DNA of 64,000 nt, taken from assembly GCA_016866775.1 (NCBI GenBank), contig VGLJ01000009.1, positions 1 through 64,000 of the forward strand, read 5' to 3'. Positions within the stretch are counted from its first letter, which is position 1, and each line of letters opens with the position of its first letter. Under the pieces are notes generated by a model that was not told where the DNA came from, searched no databases, and saw only the letters and a list, made by a program, of their open reading frames with translations. A program made the position numbers and the translations under genes. Below are positions 34,212-41,737 of this stretch, piece by piece. Origin of the DNA: Candidatus Rokuibacteriota bacterium. GTDB taxonomy: Bacteria > Methylomirabilota > Methylomirabilia > Rokubacteriales > CSP1-6.

Positions 34212-35122
34212 CGGCGCTCGACGGGCCGCCGAAGCGCTTCGCCGAGCTCGTCGAGCAGGCACGGCTCGCGGATCGCCTCGGCTACGCGTCGATCACCAAG
34301 GGCATGCACCACAGCGCCGCGCCGTGGCGCGACCTCCAGCCGTTCCCGTTCCTCTCGCGCATCATGGCCGAGGCGCCGAGCGTGCGGCTCAACTTCGGGC
34401 TCGCGCTGCTCTCGCTCCACAAGCCGCTCGACATCGCGGAGCAGATCGCCACCGTCGACGTCATGAGCGGCGGGCGCGTGATCTTCGGCGTCGCGCTCGG
34501 CTATCGCGACGTCGAGTACCTGGCGTTCGGCACCGGGCAGAAGGAGCGCGTGCGGCGGTTCGAGGAGAATCTCGCGGCGATCAAGCGCCCGTGGACCGAA
34601 GACGCGGTCGACATGACCGGCTCGCACTTCACGCTCGCGGGCGCGCCGGTGGGCACCAAGCCGCTGCAGAAGCCGCATCCGCCGATCTGGATCGGCGCCA
34701 ACGCGGACCCGGCGATCCGCCGCGCGGCGCGGCTCGGTGACTGCTGGTACGTCAACCCGCACAACCGCATCGACACGATCGTGCGCCAGGTGGAGGTCTA
34801 CAAGCGTGCGCTCGACGAGGCCGGCAAGCCGTTTCCGCGCGAGTTTCCCGCGCGGCGCGAGGTGTTCGTGGCGCGCTCGCGCGAGGAGGCGATCCGCGTC
34901 TGCGCGCCGTACCTCGGCGCCGAGTTCGAGGAGCTGCTCCGCGATCGCTTCGTGCTCGGATCGCCGGACGAAGTCGCCGAGGCGATCCTGAAGCTCCACC
35001 GCGCCACCGGCATCAACCACCTGATCATGAGCGTGCAGAGGCCGGGCATGCCGCAGAGTCTCGTCCTCGACGAGCTGCGGATGCTCGCCGAGGACGTCTT
35101 CCCGAGGGTGCGCGCGGGCTGA
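34208..35122 (+). CDS. LLM class flavin-dependent oxidoreductase, short at the N-terminus
   Basis: The product is 304 residues of luciferase-like fold: FAELVEQARLADRLGYASITKGMH, RLNFGLALLSLHKPLDIAEQIATVDVMSGGRVIFGVALGYRDVEY and HPPIWIGANADPAIRRAARLGDCWYVNPHNR. The first beta-strand, normally at residues 1-10 (MxFG...), is missing; the chain starts MTALDGPPKRFAELV at the GTG overlapping the upstream stop. No better upstream start exists in that frame. The segment APYLGAEFEELL also looks shorter than in relatives I remember, where a loop intervenes. The protein is probably active if the barrel tolerates this, but it may be a decayed copy. Confidence 0.8.
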   Translation: MTALDGPPKRFAELVEQARLADRLGYASITKGMHHSAAPWRDLQPFPFLSRIMAEAPSVRLNFGLALLSLHKPLDIAEQIATVDVMSGGRVIFGVALGYRDVEYLAFGTGQKERVRRFEENLAAIKRPWTEDAVDMTGSHFTLAGAPVGTKPLQKPHPPIWIGANADPAIRRAARLGDCWYVNPHNRIDTIVRQVEVYKRALDEAGKPFPREFPARREVFVARSREEAIRVCAPYLGAEFEELLRDRFVLGSPDEVAEAILKLHRATGINHLIMSVQRPGMPQSLVLDELRMLAEDVFPRVRAG

Positions 35123-35126
35123 GGTC

Positions 35127-36320
35127 CTAGATGACGCCGTCGCGCTTCAGGGCGGCGAGCTCCTCGGACGTGCAGCCGAGCTCCTTGCCGTAGATCTCCT
35201 CGTTGTTCGCGCCGAGCAGCGGCGCCGGCGTCACGGTCGTCGGCGACGCCGACAGGCGCACCGGGTTCCCGGGGAACATGACGCGTCCGCGCGTCGGATG
35301 ATCGAGCGGCACCATCATCTGACGTTCGGCGAGCGACGCGTCGGCCAGGAGCTCGGCGGTGTCGAGGACCGCGCCGCACGGGACGCCGACGGCGCCGAGG
35401 ATCTCCGTCGCCTCGTGCTTCGTCCGCTTCTCGGTCCATGCCTCGACCATCGCGTCGATCTCGTCCTGATGCTGCGCGCGGCCGCGCGGGGTCTTGAAGC
35501 GCGGATCGTCGGCGAGCTCGGGACGTCCGAGCACGCCGACGAGCGCCTTCCACATCTCGATCGAGGCGCAGTGGATGTACACGTAGTCGTTCGGCCCGAA
35601 CGGCCGGCAGCGGAACAGGTTGGACGGCGCCGTCACCTGCGATTTGGTGCCGAGGCGCGGCGTCGCTTTCCCCGTCACGTAGGGGTCGCGGAAGCGGATG
35701 CGAATGAGGTTCACGACCGCGTCTTGCTGCGCGACCTCCACGCGCTGCCCCTCGCCCGTCGCCTGCCGCTGCACGATCGCGGCGAGGATGCCGATGGCGC
35801 AATGCATGCCGGTGTTCGTGTCGCCGATGCCGGCGTTGATGCGCACCGGAACCTCGGGGGAGCCCGTGAGGCTGATCGCGCCGCCCATCGCCTGCGCGAC
35901 GGGCTCGAAGCTCTTGAACTGGGCGTACGGCCCGGTGCTGCCGAACCCCTTGATGGACGCCGCGACGACGCGCGGGTTGATCTGACGGAGGCGCTCGTAG
36001 CCGAGTCCGAGACGGTCCATCGCCCCGGGCCCGAGGTTCTCGACGACGACGTCGGCGCCTGCCACCATCTTCTCGAACATCACGCGTCCGCGCTCCGACT
36101 TCAGATTCAGCGTGACGCTCTTCTTGTTCGCGTTGAGCAGCACGAAGTACCACGAGTCGAGGTCGGGCTGGTCCGACATCGTCGTCCGGGTGACCTCTCC
36201 ACCGGGCGGCTCGACCTTCACGACGTCCGCGCCCAGCCAGGCGAGCATCTCGGTGCACGTCGGCCCCGCTTCGTACTGGGTGAGATCGAGCACGCGGATG
36301 CCGTCGAGGGCCTTGCCCAT
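35127..36320 (-). CDS. CaiB/BaiF family III CoA-transferase
   Basis: The product is 397 residues of the formyl-CoA:oxalate CoA-transferase superfamily. It starts LDGIRVLDLTQYEAGPTCTEMLAWLGADVVKVEPPGGEVTR. The catalytic Asp is D167 in NAGIGDTNTGMH, matching the aspartyl-CoA site of Frc. The C-terminus EEIYGKELGCTSEELAALKRDGVI is standard. A GGAGGAC ribosome site precedes the ATG at 36320, so the longer open frame upstream is not used. It exchanges CoA between organic acids. It follows the chimeric gene at 36329, whose tail is an amidohydrolase end, so the original partner of this transferase was probably an amidohydrolase. Confidence 0.9.
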   Translation of the reverse strand: MGKALDGIRVLDLTQYEAGPTCTEMLAWLGADVVKVEPPGGEVTRTTMSDQPDLDSWYFVLLNANKKSVTLNLKSERGRVMFEKMVAGADVVVENLGPGAMDRLGLGYERLRQINPRVVAASIKGFGSTGPYAQFKSFEPVAQAMGGAISLTGSPEVPVRINAGIGDTNTGMHCAIGILAAIVQRQATGEGQRVEVAQQDAVVNLIRIRFRDPYVTGKATPRLGTKSQVTAPSNLFRCRPFGPNDYVYIHCASIEMWKALVGVLGRPELADDPRFKTPRGRAQHQDEIDAMVEAWTEKRTKHEATEILGAVGVPCGAVLDTAELLADASLAERQMMVPLDHPTRGRVMFPGNPVRLSASPTTVTPAPLLGANNEEIYGKELGCTSEELAALKRDGVI

Positions 36321-36328
36321 GTGTCCTC

Positions 36329-37006
36329 CTACCAGGGGGTCGATGACAGCCGGAAGAAGCGCGCCGCGTTCTCCCACATCAGCTTCTGCAGCGCGGACTC
36401 CCCGAGCACCTTGCGCCACTCGACATGCGTGTGGACCTTCAGGCCCATGCCCTGCGCGACCGCCCGCGTTTGGTCGGCCTCGAATGGCTTGCTCACGTTC
36501 GCCGGATTGAACAGGATGCCGATCCTGGACACCTTGGGCACGGCCTCCCGCAGCAGCGCGACCCGCTTCGGGCTCAGCTCCGTCGTCACGCAGGTGACGC
36601 CGGTGACGTTGCCGCCCGGCCGCGCGAGGCTCGCGACGAACCCGACGGCCAGCGCATCGCAGGCGAACATGACGATGGGAATCGTCGCGGTGGTCTTCTT
36701 GGCCGATGAGATCGCCTCGTCGCCGAAGGCCATGATGACGTCCACGTTGAGATCGACGAGCTCCCGCGCGAGCGCGTTCATCCGGTCGTGCTTGCCCTCA
36801 CCGAACCGGTACTCGATCACGACGTTCTGCCTGTCGGTATAGCCGAGCTCGCGGAGGCGCTGCACGAAGGCCTCCGGGCGCGCCGTCGCGCCGACCGACA
36901 AGAACCCGATGCGAGGGATCTTCTGCGCCGGCTGTGCCCCGGCAGCGAGCGGTGCGGCGAGGAGGCCGAACGCGAGGGCGGCTGTGAGCCCGGCACGTCT
37001 GAGCAT
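36329..37006 (-). pseudogene. Chimeric gene: ABC substrate-binding protein (TRX/ABC_sub_bind family) fused to an amidohydrolase C-terminus
   Basis: The frame encodes 225 residues. Residues 1-24 are a signal peptide (LAAGAQPAQ). Residues 30-192 are an ABC_sub_bind-type periplasmic binding protein (PRIGFLSVG, RLRELGYTDRQNVVIEYRFGEG, LARPGGNVTGVTC, RVALLREAVPKVSRIGILFNPAN). At about residue 193 the similarity stops, although family members run to about 320. The last 30 residues, with LQKLMWENAARFFRL, match the end of amidohydrolase family 2 proteins. Neither half is complete. This looks like an in-frame deletion joining two same-strand genes near 36420-36430. A frozen binding-protein fragment might still be exported, but function is doubtful. 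Confidence 0.75.
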
Positions 37007-37101
37007 GGCGAGGATCTTCGGTCAGCCGTCCATCCCGCGCAACCCGAGCCTGCCCTGGGATACCATGCGCGACACATCGTCCTCACGGAGGCGTCTCACC
37101 G

Positions 37102-37812
37102 ATGGCCACGAAGATCGAGCCGCTCGCGCCGGAGATGGAGAAGATCATCGACGTCTCGCAGACGATTCAGCACCTGGCAGACGTGCCCGGCCAGGGCGTG
37201 ACGGTGTTCAAGGGCCCGACGAACCGCGCCAACGGCCTGACGCGCGATCTCCAGGGTCGGCTGCTCGCGTGCGAGCACGACAGCCGGAGAGTCACCCGGC
37301 AAGAGCTCGACGGCCGCCTCACCGTGATCGCGAACAGCTTCCAGGGCCGCCGCTCAACCGCCCCAACGACGTGGTGGTGAAGTCCGACGGCTGCATCTAC
37401 TTCACCGATCCGTGGACGAGTCCCCGGGCGCCCGAGCAGTGGGATCTGAACATCGTCGGCGTGTATCGCATCACGCCCGATCTCGGCACGATGAGCCTGC
37501 TCGTCTCCGACTTCGTGCTCCCGAACGGGCTCGCCTTCTCGCCGGACGAGACGGTGCTCTACATCAACGACACGCGCCGCAAGCACATCCGCGCCTTCGA
37601 TCTCCTTCCGAACGGCACGCTGGCGAAGCAGACCGACCGGATCTTCGCCGACCTGCAGGGCGACGAGCCGGGCGTGCGGCGGCGACGACTGGACGACGCT
37701 CTATTTCACGAGCCGCAACCACCTGGGTGCCCTCAACGTCAAGATTCCGGGCGTTCCCGTGCCGCTCGGATCATCGCAGACAGGCGGTCCGGCGAGAGCG
37801 GCGGCGCGGTAA
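37102..37812 (+). pseudogene. SMP-30/gluconolactonase-like gene, frameshifted and internally deleted
   Basis: The beta-propeller lactonase sequence is split over frames. It runs from ATG 37102 to about 37352, is missing one C near CGCCGCTCAAC, then continues in another frame (RPNDVVVKSDGCIYFTDPW, VLPNGLAFSPDETVLYINDTRRKHIRAFD). At about 37672-37682 it jumps from DEPGV to GDDWTTLYFTSRNHLG, back in the first frame and lacking about 40 residues compared with the intact neighbour at 37837. The last sixteen or so codons come from unrelated DNA, the molybdenum hydroxylase remnant on the other strand. No functional lactonase can result. Confidence 0.85.
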
Positions 37813-37818
37813 TCGGAA
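37743..37818 (-). pseudogene. Remnant of a xanthine dehydrogenase-family large-subunit gene, C-terminal end only
   Basis: Read on the minus strand, this piece encodes ITAPPLSPDRLSAMIRAA followed by a few codons and a stop. The intact gene at 41738 ends ITALPLSPDRLSALIRAA, so 16 of 18 residues agree. At DNA level about 57 bases match at roughly 86% (37760-37816 against 41752-41808, my alignment by eye). It is antisense to the tail of the broken SMP-30 gene. Nothing else of the large subunit is seen here, so a second copy was lost except for its end. Confidence 0.75.
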
Positions 37819-37836
37819 CCTGACCCGGAGGACTCG

Positions 37837-38751
37837 ATGGCCCAGCTCGACGTTCGTGACAAGCATGTGCACGATCTCATCGCCCCTGACGCCGCCGTCG
37901 ACCGCATCGCCGGCGGCCTGACATTCACCGAAGGACCGGTGTGGCGTCGCGGCGCGCTGCTCTTCAGCGACATCCCGAACCAGCGCATCGCGCGCTGGCG
38001 CCGGCTGCCCGAGGGACCCGAGCTGACCACGTTCGCGACGGGCATGTCGAACGGCCTGACGCTGGACCTGCAGGGGCGCGTGCTGGCGGCGGAGCACAAC
38101 GGCCGCCGCGTGACTCGCGTCGCCGACGACGGGACGCGCACGGTGCTCGCCGAGCACTTCCAGGGCAAGCGGCTCAACAGCCCCAACGACATCGTGGTGA
38201 AGTCCGACGGCGCGATCTACTTCACCGACCCTCCGTATGGAGTACAGCCGAGCAGGCCGGGCACGGTACGACCCGAGGGTTGGTGGAAACACCCGATCCC
38301 GGGGAAGGAGCAGTCGATTCAGGGCGTGTACCGGATCTCGCCGGACGGCCGGCTCGACCTCGTCGCGGACGATTTCGCCCTACCGAACGGTCTCGCGTTC
38401 TCGCCCGACGAGTCGGTGCTCTACATCGACGACTCGGCTCACAAGCACATCCGCGCCTTCGACGTCCGTCCGGACGGCACGCTGACCGGCAGTCGCGTCC
38501 TGCTCGACATGGCGTCGAACGATCCCGGCGTGCCCGACGGCTTGAAGATCGACGTGCAGGGTAACGTCTTCTGCACGGGCCCGGGGGGAGTGTGGGTGTG
38601 CCGTCCCGACGGCGCATTCCTCGGGCGCCTCGTGTTGCCCGAGCTGCCGGCGAATCTCGGGTGGGCGGAGGACGGCAGCGTCCTTCACGTCACGGCGCGC
38701 ACGAGTGTGTATCGAGTGGAGACGCGGACACGGGGGACACTGTTGGGGTGA
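37837..38751 (+). CDS. SMP-30/gluconolactonase/LRE family protein
   Basis: This 304-residue six-bladed beta-propeller lactonase is intact. Metal-site and blade motifs are visible: GLTFTEGPVWRRGALLFSDI (metal Glu), NSPNDIVVKSDGAIYFTDPPYG (Asn and Asp), LPNGLAFSPDESVLYIDDSAHKHIRAFD (Asn and Asp) and GVPDGLKIDVQGNVFCTGPGGVWV. No signal peptide, so cytoplasmic. It probably opens a sugar or other lactone. The broken homologue immediately upstream suggests a former tandem duplication or two related genes of which only this one survived. It has a GGAGGA ribosome site and ends six bases before a convergent gene. Confidence 0.9.
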   Translation: MAQLDVRDKHVHDLIAPDAAVDRIAGGLTFTEGPVWRRGALLFSDIPNQRIARWRRLPEGPELTTFATGMSNGLTLDLQGRVLAAEHNGRRVTRVADDGTRTVLAEHFQGKRLNSPNDIVVKSDGAIYFTDPPYGVQPSRPGTVRPEGWWKHPIPGKEQSIQGVYRISPDGRLDLVADDFALPNGLAFSPDESVLYIDDSAHKHIRAFDVRPDGTLTGSRVLLDMASNDPGVPDGLKIDVQGNVFCTGPGGVWVCRPDGAFLGRLVLPELPANLGWAEDGSVLHVTARTSVYRVETRTRGTLLG

Positions 38752-38757
38752 GCTCGG

Positions 38758-39765
38758 TCACTTCCACACGCGCCCGAACACGCGCAGCAGATTCTCGCCG
38801 AGCACCTTGCGCACGTCGGCCGCCGAGAACCCGGCGCGGCGGAGCGCGGCCGTGAGCGCCGGGAGCTTCGACGGCACCTCGATCCCCTTCGGATACTTGT
38901 ACGGGGGCGGCGGGTAGTTCTTCGGGCTCCAGCGGCCCTCGCGCACGAGCCGCGCGTACATCGCTCTCCCTTCCGCCGCCTTGATGAATGGCCACTGGCC
39001 CTGGTAGTAGTCGATGCCGACGGAGACGTGGTCGACACCGACCTTGCCCGCGATGTAGTCCGCGTGCCGCACCAGCTCGTCGACGGTCGGCCACCGCCGC
39101 CGGCTGACGAATGCGGGAAAGCCGACGAGCCCGATGACGCCGCCGCTGGCCGCGACCGCCTTGATCTGATCGTCGCGGATGTTCCGGCCGGAGTCGTGCA
39201 CGGCGTACGCGTTCGCGTGCGAGAAGATGCACGGAGCGCTCGACACCTCCATCGCCTCCATCGTCGTGCGATGACCGGTGTGCGAGAGATCCACCACCAT
39301 GCCGACCCGGTTCATCTCGCGCACGACGCGGCGCCCGAAGTCGGACAGGCCGGAGTTCGCCGGCTCCTCGCACCCGTCACCGACCCAGTTCCGCGTGTTG
39401 TACGTGAGCTGGGCGACGCGGACGCCGAGCCGGTAGTAGAGCGCGACGAGCTCGGGGTTGCGCTCGAAGGGCTGCGTGTTCTGGAAGTGGAAGATGATGC
39501 CGAGCTTCCTCTGCCGCTTCGCACGGCGGACGTCCGCCACGGTGGTCACGTGGAGCAGCGTGTCCGGCAACCGCGACAGGCGTGCGTGCCACGTCGCGAG
39601 CTTCGTCATCGTCGACGGGAGATCGTCGTCGGCCGCGACCGTCGGCCCGATGGCGGTGACGCCGCCGCGGATCCACTCGTCGAGGTAGCGCTCCGTGCCG
39701 GCGAGCGGGCAGACGAGGTCGATGACGATCGACTGCTCGTGTAGCGTGCGTACGGACGGGCTCAC
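38758..39765 (-). CDS. Peptidase M19 (membrane/renal dipeptidase)-like protein lacking the N-terminal HxD
   Basis: The product is 335 residues with M19 features: VVDLSHTGHRTTMEAMEVSSAPCIFSHANAYAVHDSGRNIRDDQIKAVAASGGVIGLVGFPAFV (DLSH and SHAN metal ligands), VSVGIDYYQG with the Asp, and the terminal LGENLLRVFGRVW. Canonical enzymes start with a DGHxD metal motif, and here that place reads SIVIDLVCPLAG. The usual bridging Glu region reads IIFHFQNTQP. The binuclear zinc site is therefore altered and activity may differ. The GTG start at 39765 overlaps the upstream stop (GTGA). The upstream neighbour is a predicted cell-wall sugar salvage enzyme, which would suit a dipeptidase acting on cell-wall peptides. 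Confidence 0.8.
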   Translation of the reverse strand: MSPSVRTLHEQSIVIDLVCPLAGTERYLDEWIRGGVTAIGPTVAADDDLPSTMTKLATWHARLSRLPDTLLHVTTVADVRRAKRQRKLGIIFHFQNTQPFERNPELVALYYRLGVRVAQLTYNTRNWVGDGCEEPANSGLSDFGRRVVREMNRVGMVVDLSHTGHRTTMEAMEVSSAPCIFSHANAYAVHDSGRNIRDDQIKAVAASGGVIGLVGFPAFVSRRRWPTVDELVRHADYIAGKVGVDHVSVGIDYYQGQWPFIKAAEGRAMYARLVREGRWSPKNYPPPPYKYPKGIEVPSKLPALTAALRRAGFSAADVRKVLGENLLRVFGRVWK

Positions 39766-41711
39766 AGCCGAGCGATCAGCCGCGCCAGCACCGGATACTC
39801 TTGCCGGACCTCGACCACTTCGGCCTTGAGGAGCCGGAGCGCTTCGGGCACGTGCTTCAAGAAGTACGTCTTGCCCTTCATGGCGGACAGGAATCCGTAG
39901 GCGCCCAGCGCCTGCATGTGACGCTGGAGACGGCACGGGATGAGGCTCCGCGTGAAGCTCTGTGCGTCGAACGCCGCGTGGCTCGCCATCTCGCTCACGT
40001 AATAGCCGAGCAGCCGCTCACGCACACCGTCGTCGAGACGATAGTAGGGATCCCAGAGCACCGAGGCCACGTCGTAGGCGGGCGGCGCCATGCGCGCGCC
40101 CTGGTAGTCGATGAAGCGCGGGACGCCGGCGTGGATCATGATGTTCTGGCACTGGAAGTCCCGGTGAATGATGGTCTTCGCCACGCCACCGACGCGGGTG
40201 GCGAGCGAGTGGAGCTCCTCATCGAGCGCGGGCCGGTTCTCGACCTCGCGCTTGCGGAGCCCCATGACGAAGCGGTCCAGGAAATACGTGGTCTCCCACC
40301 GGAAATAGTCGTAGTCGAAGACGCGCGTCTTGAGCGGCAGGCACGTGTCGACGTGCTGCGTCGCCGTCGCATGGAGCGTGACGAGGCTTCGCAGGACGCT
40401 CCGATAGAGCTGCTCGATGCCCCGGCTGTCATGGGGAAGCTTGAGATACGCGTACAGCGGGGTATCGCCGAGGTCTTCGAAGAGCGCGCGCTTGCTGTCG
40501 GGGTCGGCCGCGAGGAGCGCGGGCACCGGCACCGCGTGACGGGCGAAGAACTCGGTGTACACGAGATGCCGCTCGAAGTCCGGATCCTCCGGGCGGCATT
40601 CCATCATCACCGCCGTGCGGCCGTCGTGCCGGACGCGAAAGTACCGCCGCTCCGATCCCCCGAGGCCGATGAGGATGGCGTCGCACCATCCGGCGTTCCT
40701 TGCGCCACTTCCCCAATGGGCTCGCAGCAGCGGATCGCTCAGGGCCACCTGCTTTTTCTCGACGGCGGCGAGCGCAGGCTGCACGTCGGACTCCGCGAGG
40801 GCGACCACGTAGTCCGGCCCGATGATCGCGTTCTCGTGACTGCCCGAGACGTCGGCGCCCGGCATGACGATGCAGTTCGTGAGGCGTGATCCGTCGCGCA
40901 CCGTGCTGCCCGATTCCACGACGACGTATCCGTCGATCTCGATGCGACCGCAGCGGGCAGCGGAAGAGAGATAGACCGTCTCGCCGTCATCGCGGAGCGC
41001 ATCGAGCACGCCGCGCGTGTACGTCGCGGGATCCCCCACGTCGTTCCAGTAGCAGCCGGTGACGTCGAATGCACGGATCTTGTGTCCGGCCTTCGAGGCC
41101 GCGATCCAGGCGACCGTGGCATGGGAAACGCCCGCGGGCAGGAACGTCAGGATCTCCGGCGAATAGACCGCGATGCCGGTATAGGCGACCTTGTCGGCGA
41201 CCGTCGACGGGTCCGGCTTCGACGCGCCCGGATTCTCCACGTCGAGGACCTGGCCGTGCTCGTCGACGACCACGTTGCTCAGGTGCGGCAGCCGGTGGCA
41301 GACGAGGGTCGCGGTGTTGCCCGAAGACAGATGGGCCTCGATCAGACGGGAGAAATCGATGTCGAGCAGGATGTCCGGGTTGTGGACGATGAAGGGGCCC
41401 CGCGACAGCCAGGCCTCGGCGTTCTTCAGCGCGCCGCCGGTGCCGAGGATCGGATCTTCGGGGAAGAAGACGATGCGGTCGCGCCAGGGCGACGCCGCGG
41501 CCCAGGCGCGCAGCAGCTCCGCCTTCCAGTGGAGGTTGATACCGATCTCGCCGCCGCAGGCCGCGGCGAGCTTCTCCAGCGTGCGCTCGATGATCGGCTT
41601 GCCCAGGATCGGCACCAGCGGCTTGGGCAGGTGCTTCGTGACGGGTCTCAGCCGCTCGCCCAGGCCTGCGGCCGGCAGAAAGACGGCGACCGCGTGTTTC
41701 GGCATCGTCAA
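39762..41711 (-). CDS. Bifunctional nucleotidyltransferase-kinase fusion resembling MurU-AmgK
   Basis: The product is 649 residues. The N-terminal part (about 8-240) is a sugar-1-phosphate nucleotidyltransferase with LPAAGLGERLRPVTKHLPKPLVPI and GTGGALKNAE, then NDVGDPATY. A short left-handed helix tail follows (GYVVVESGSTVRDGS, IVMPGADVSGSHENAIIG, about 258-300). The C-terminal part (about 340-649) is an aminoglycoside phosphotransferase-like kinase with GGSERRYFRV, the catalytic HRDFQCQN (H517, D519, N523) and the metal motif DYQGAR (D535). AmgK and MurU are the separate kinase and uridylyltransferase that salvage N-acetylmuramate in Pseudomonas. This chain combines both folds. The exact sugar is not proven. 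Confidence 0.82.
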   Translation of the reverse strand: MTMPKHAVAVFLPAAGLGERLRPVTKHLPKPLVPILGKPIIERTLEKLAAACGGEIGINLHWKAELLRAWAAASPWRDRIVFFPEDPILGTGGALKNAEAWLSRGPFIVHNPDILLDIDFSRLIEAHLSSGNTATLVCHRLPHLSNVVVDEHGQVLDVENPGASKPDPSTVADKVAYTGIAVYSPEILTFLPAGVSHATVAWIAASKAGHKIRAFDVTGCYWNDVGDPATYTRGVLDALRDDGETVYLSSAARCGRIEIDGYVVVESGSTVRDGSRLTNCIVMPGADVSGSHENAIIGPDYVVALAESDVQPALAAVEKKQVALSDPLLRAHWGSGARNAGWCDAILIGLGGSERRYFRVRHDGRTAVMMECRPEDPDFERHLVYTEFFARHAVPVPALLAADPDSKRALFEDLGDTPLYAYLKLPHDSRGIEQLYRSVLRSLVTLHATATQHVDTCLPLKTRVFDYDYFRWETTYFLDRFVMGLRKREVENRPALDEELHSLATRVGGVAKTIIHRDFQCQNIMIHAGVPRFIDYQGARMAPPAYDVASVLWDPYYRLDDGVRERLLGYYVSEMASHAAFDAQSFTRSLIPCRLQRHMQALGAYGFLSAMKGKTYFLKHVPEALRLLKAEVVEVRQEYPVLARLIARL

Positions 41712-41737
41712 GAGCTTATCGCTCGCGGACGGTCAAG

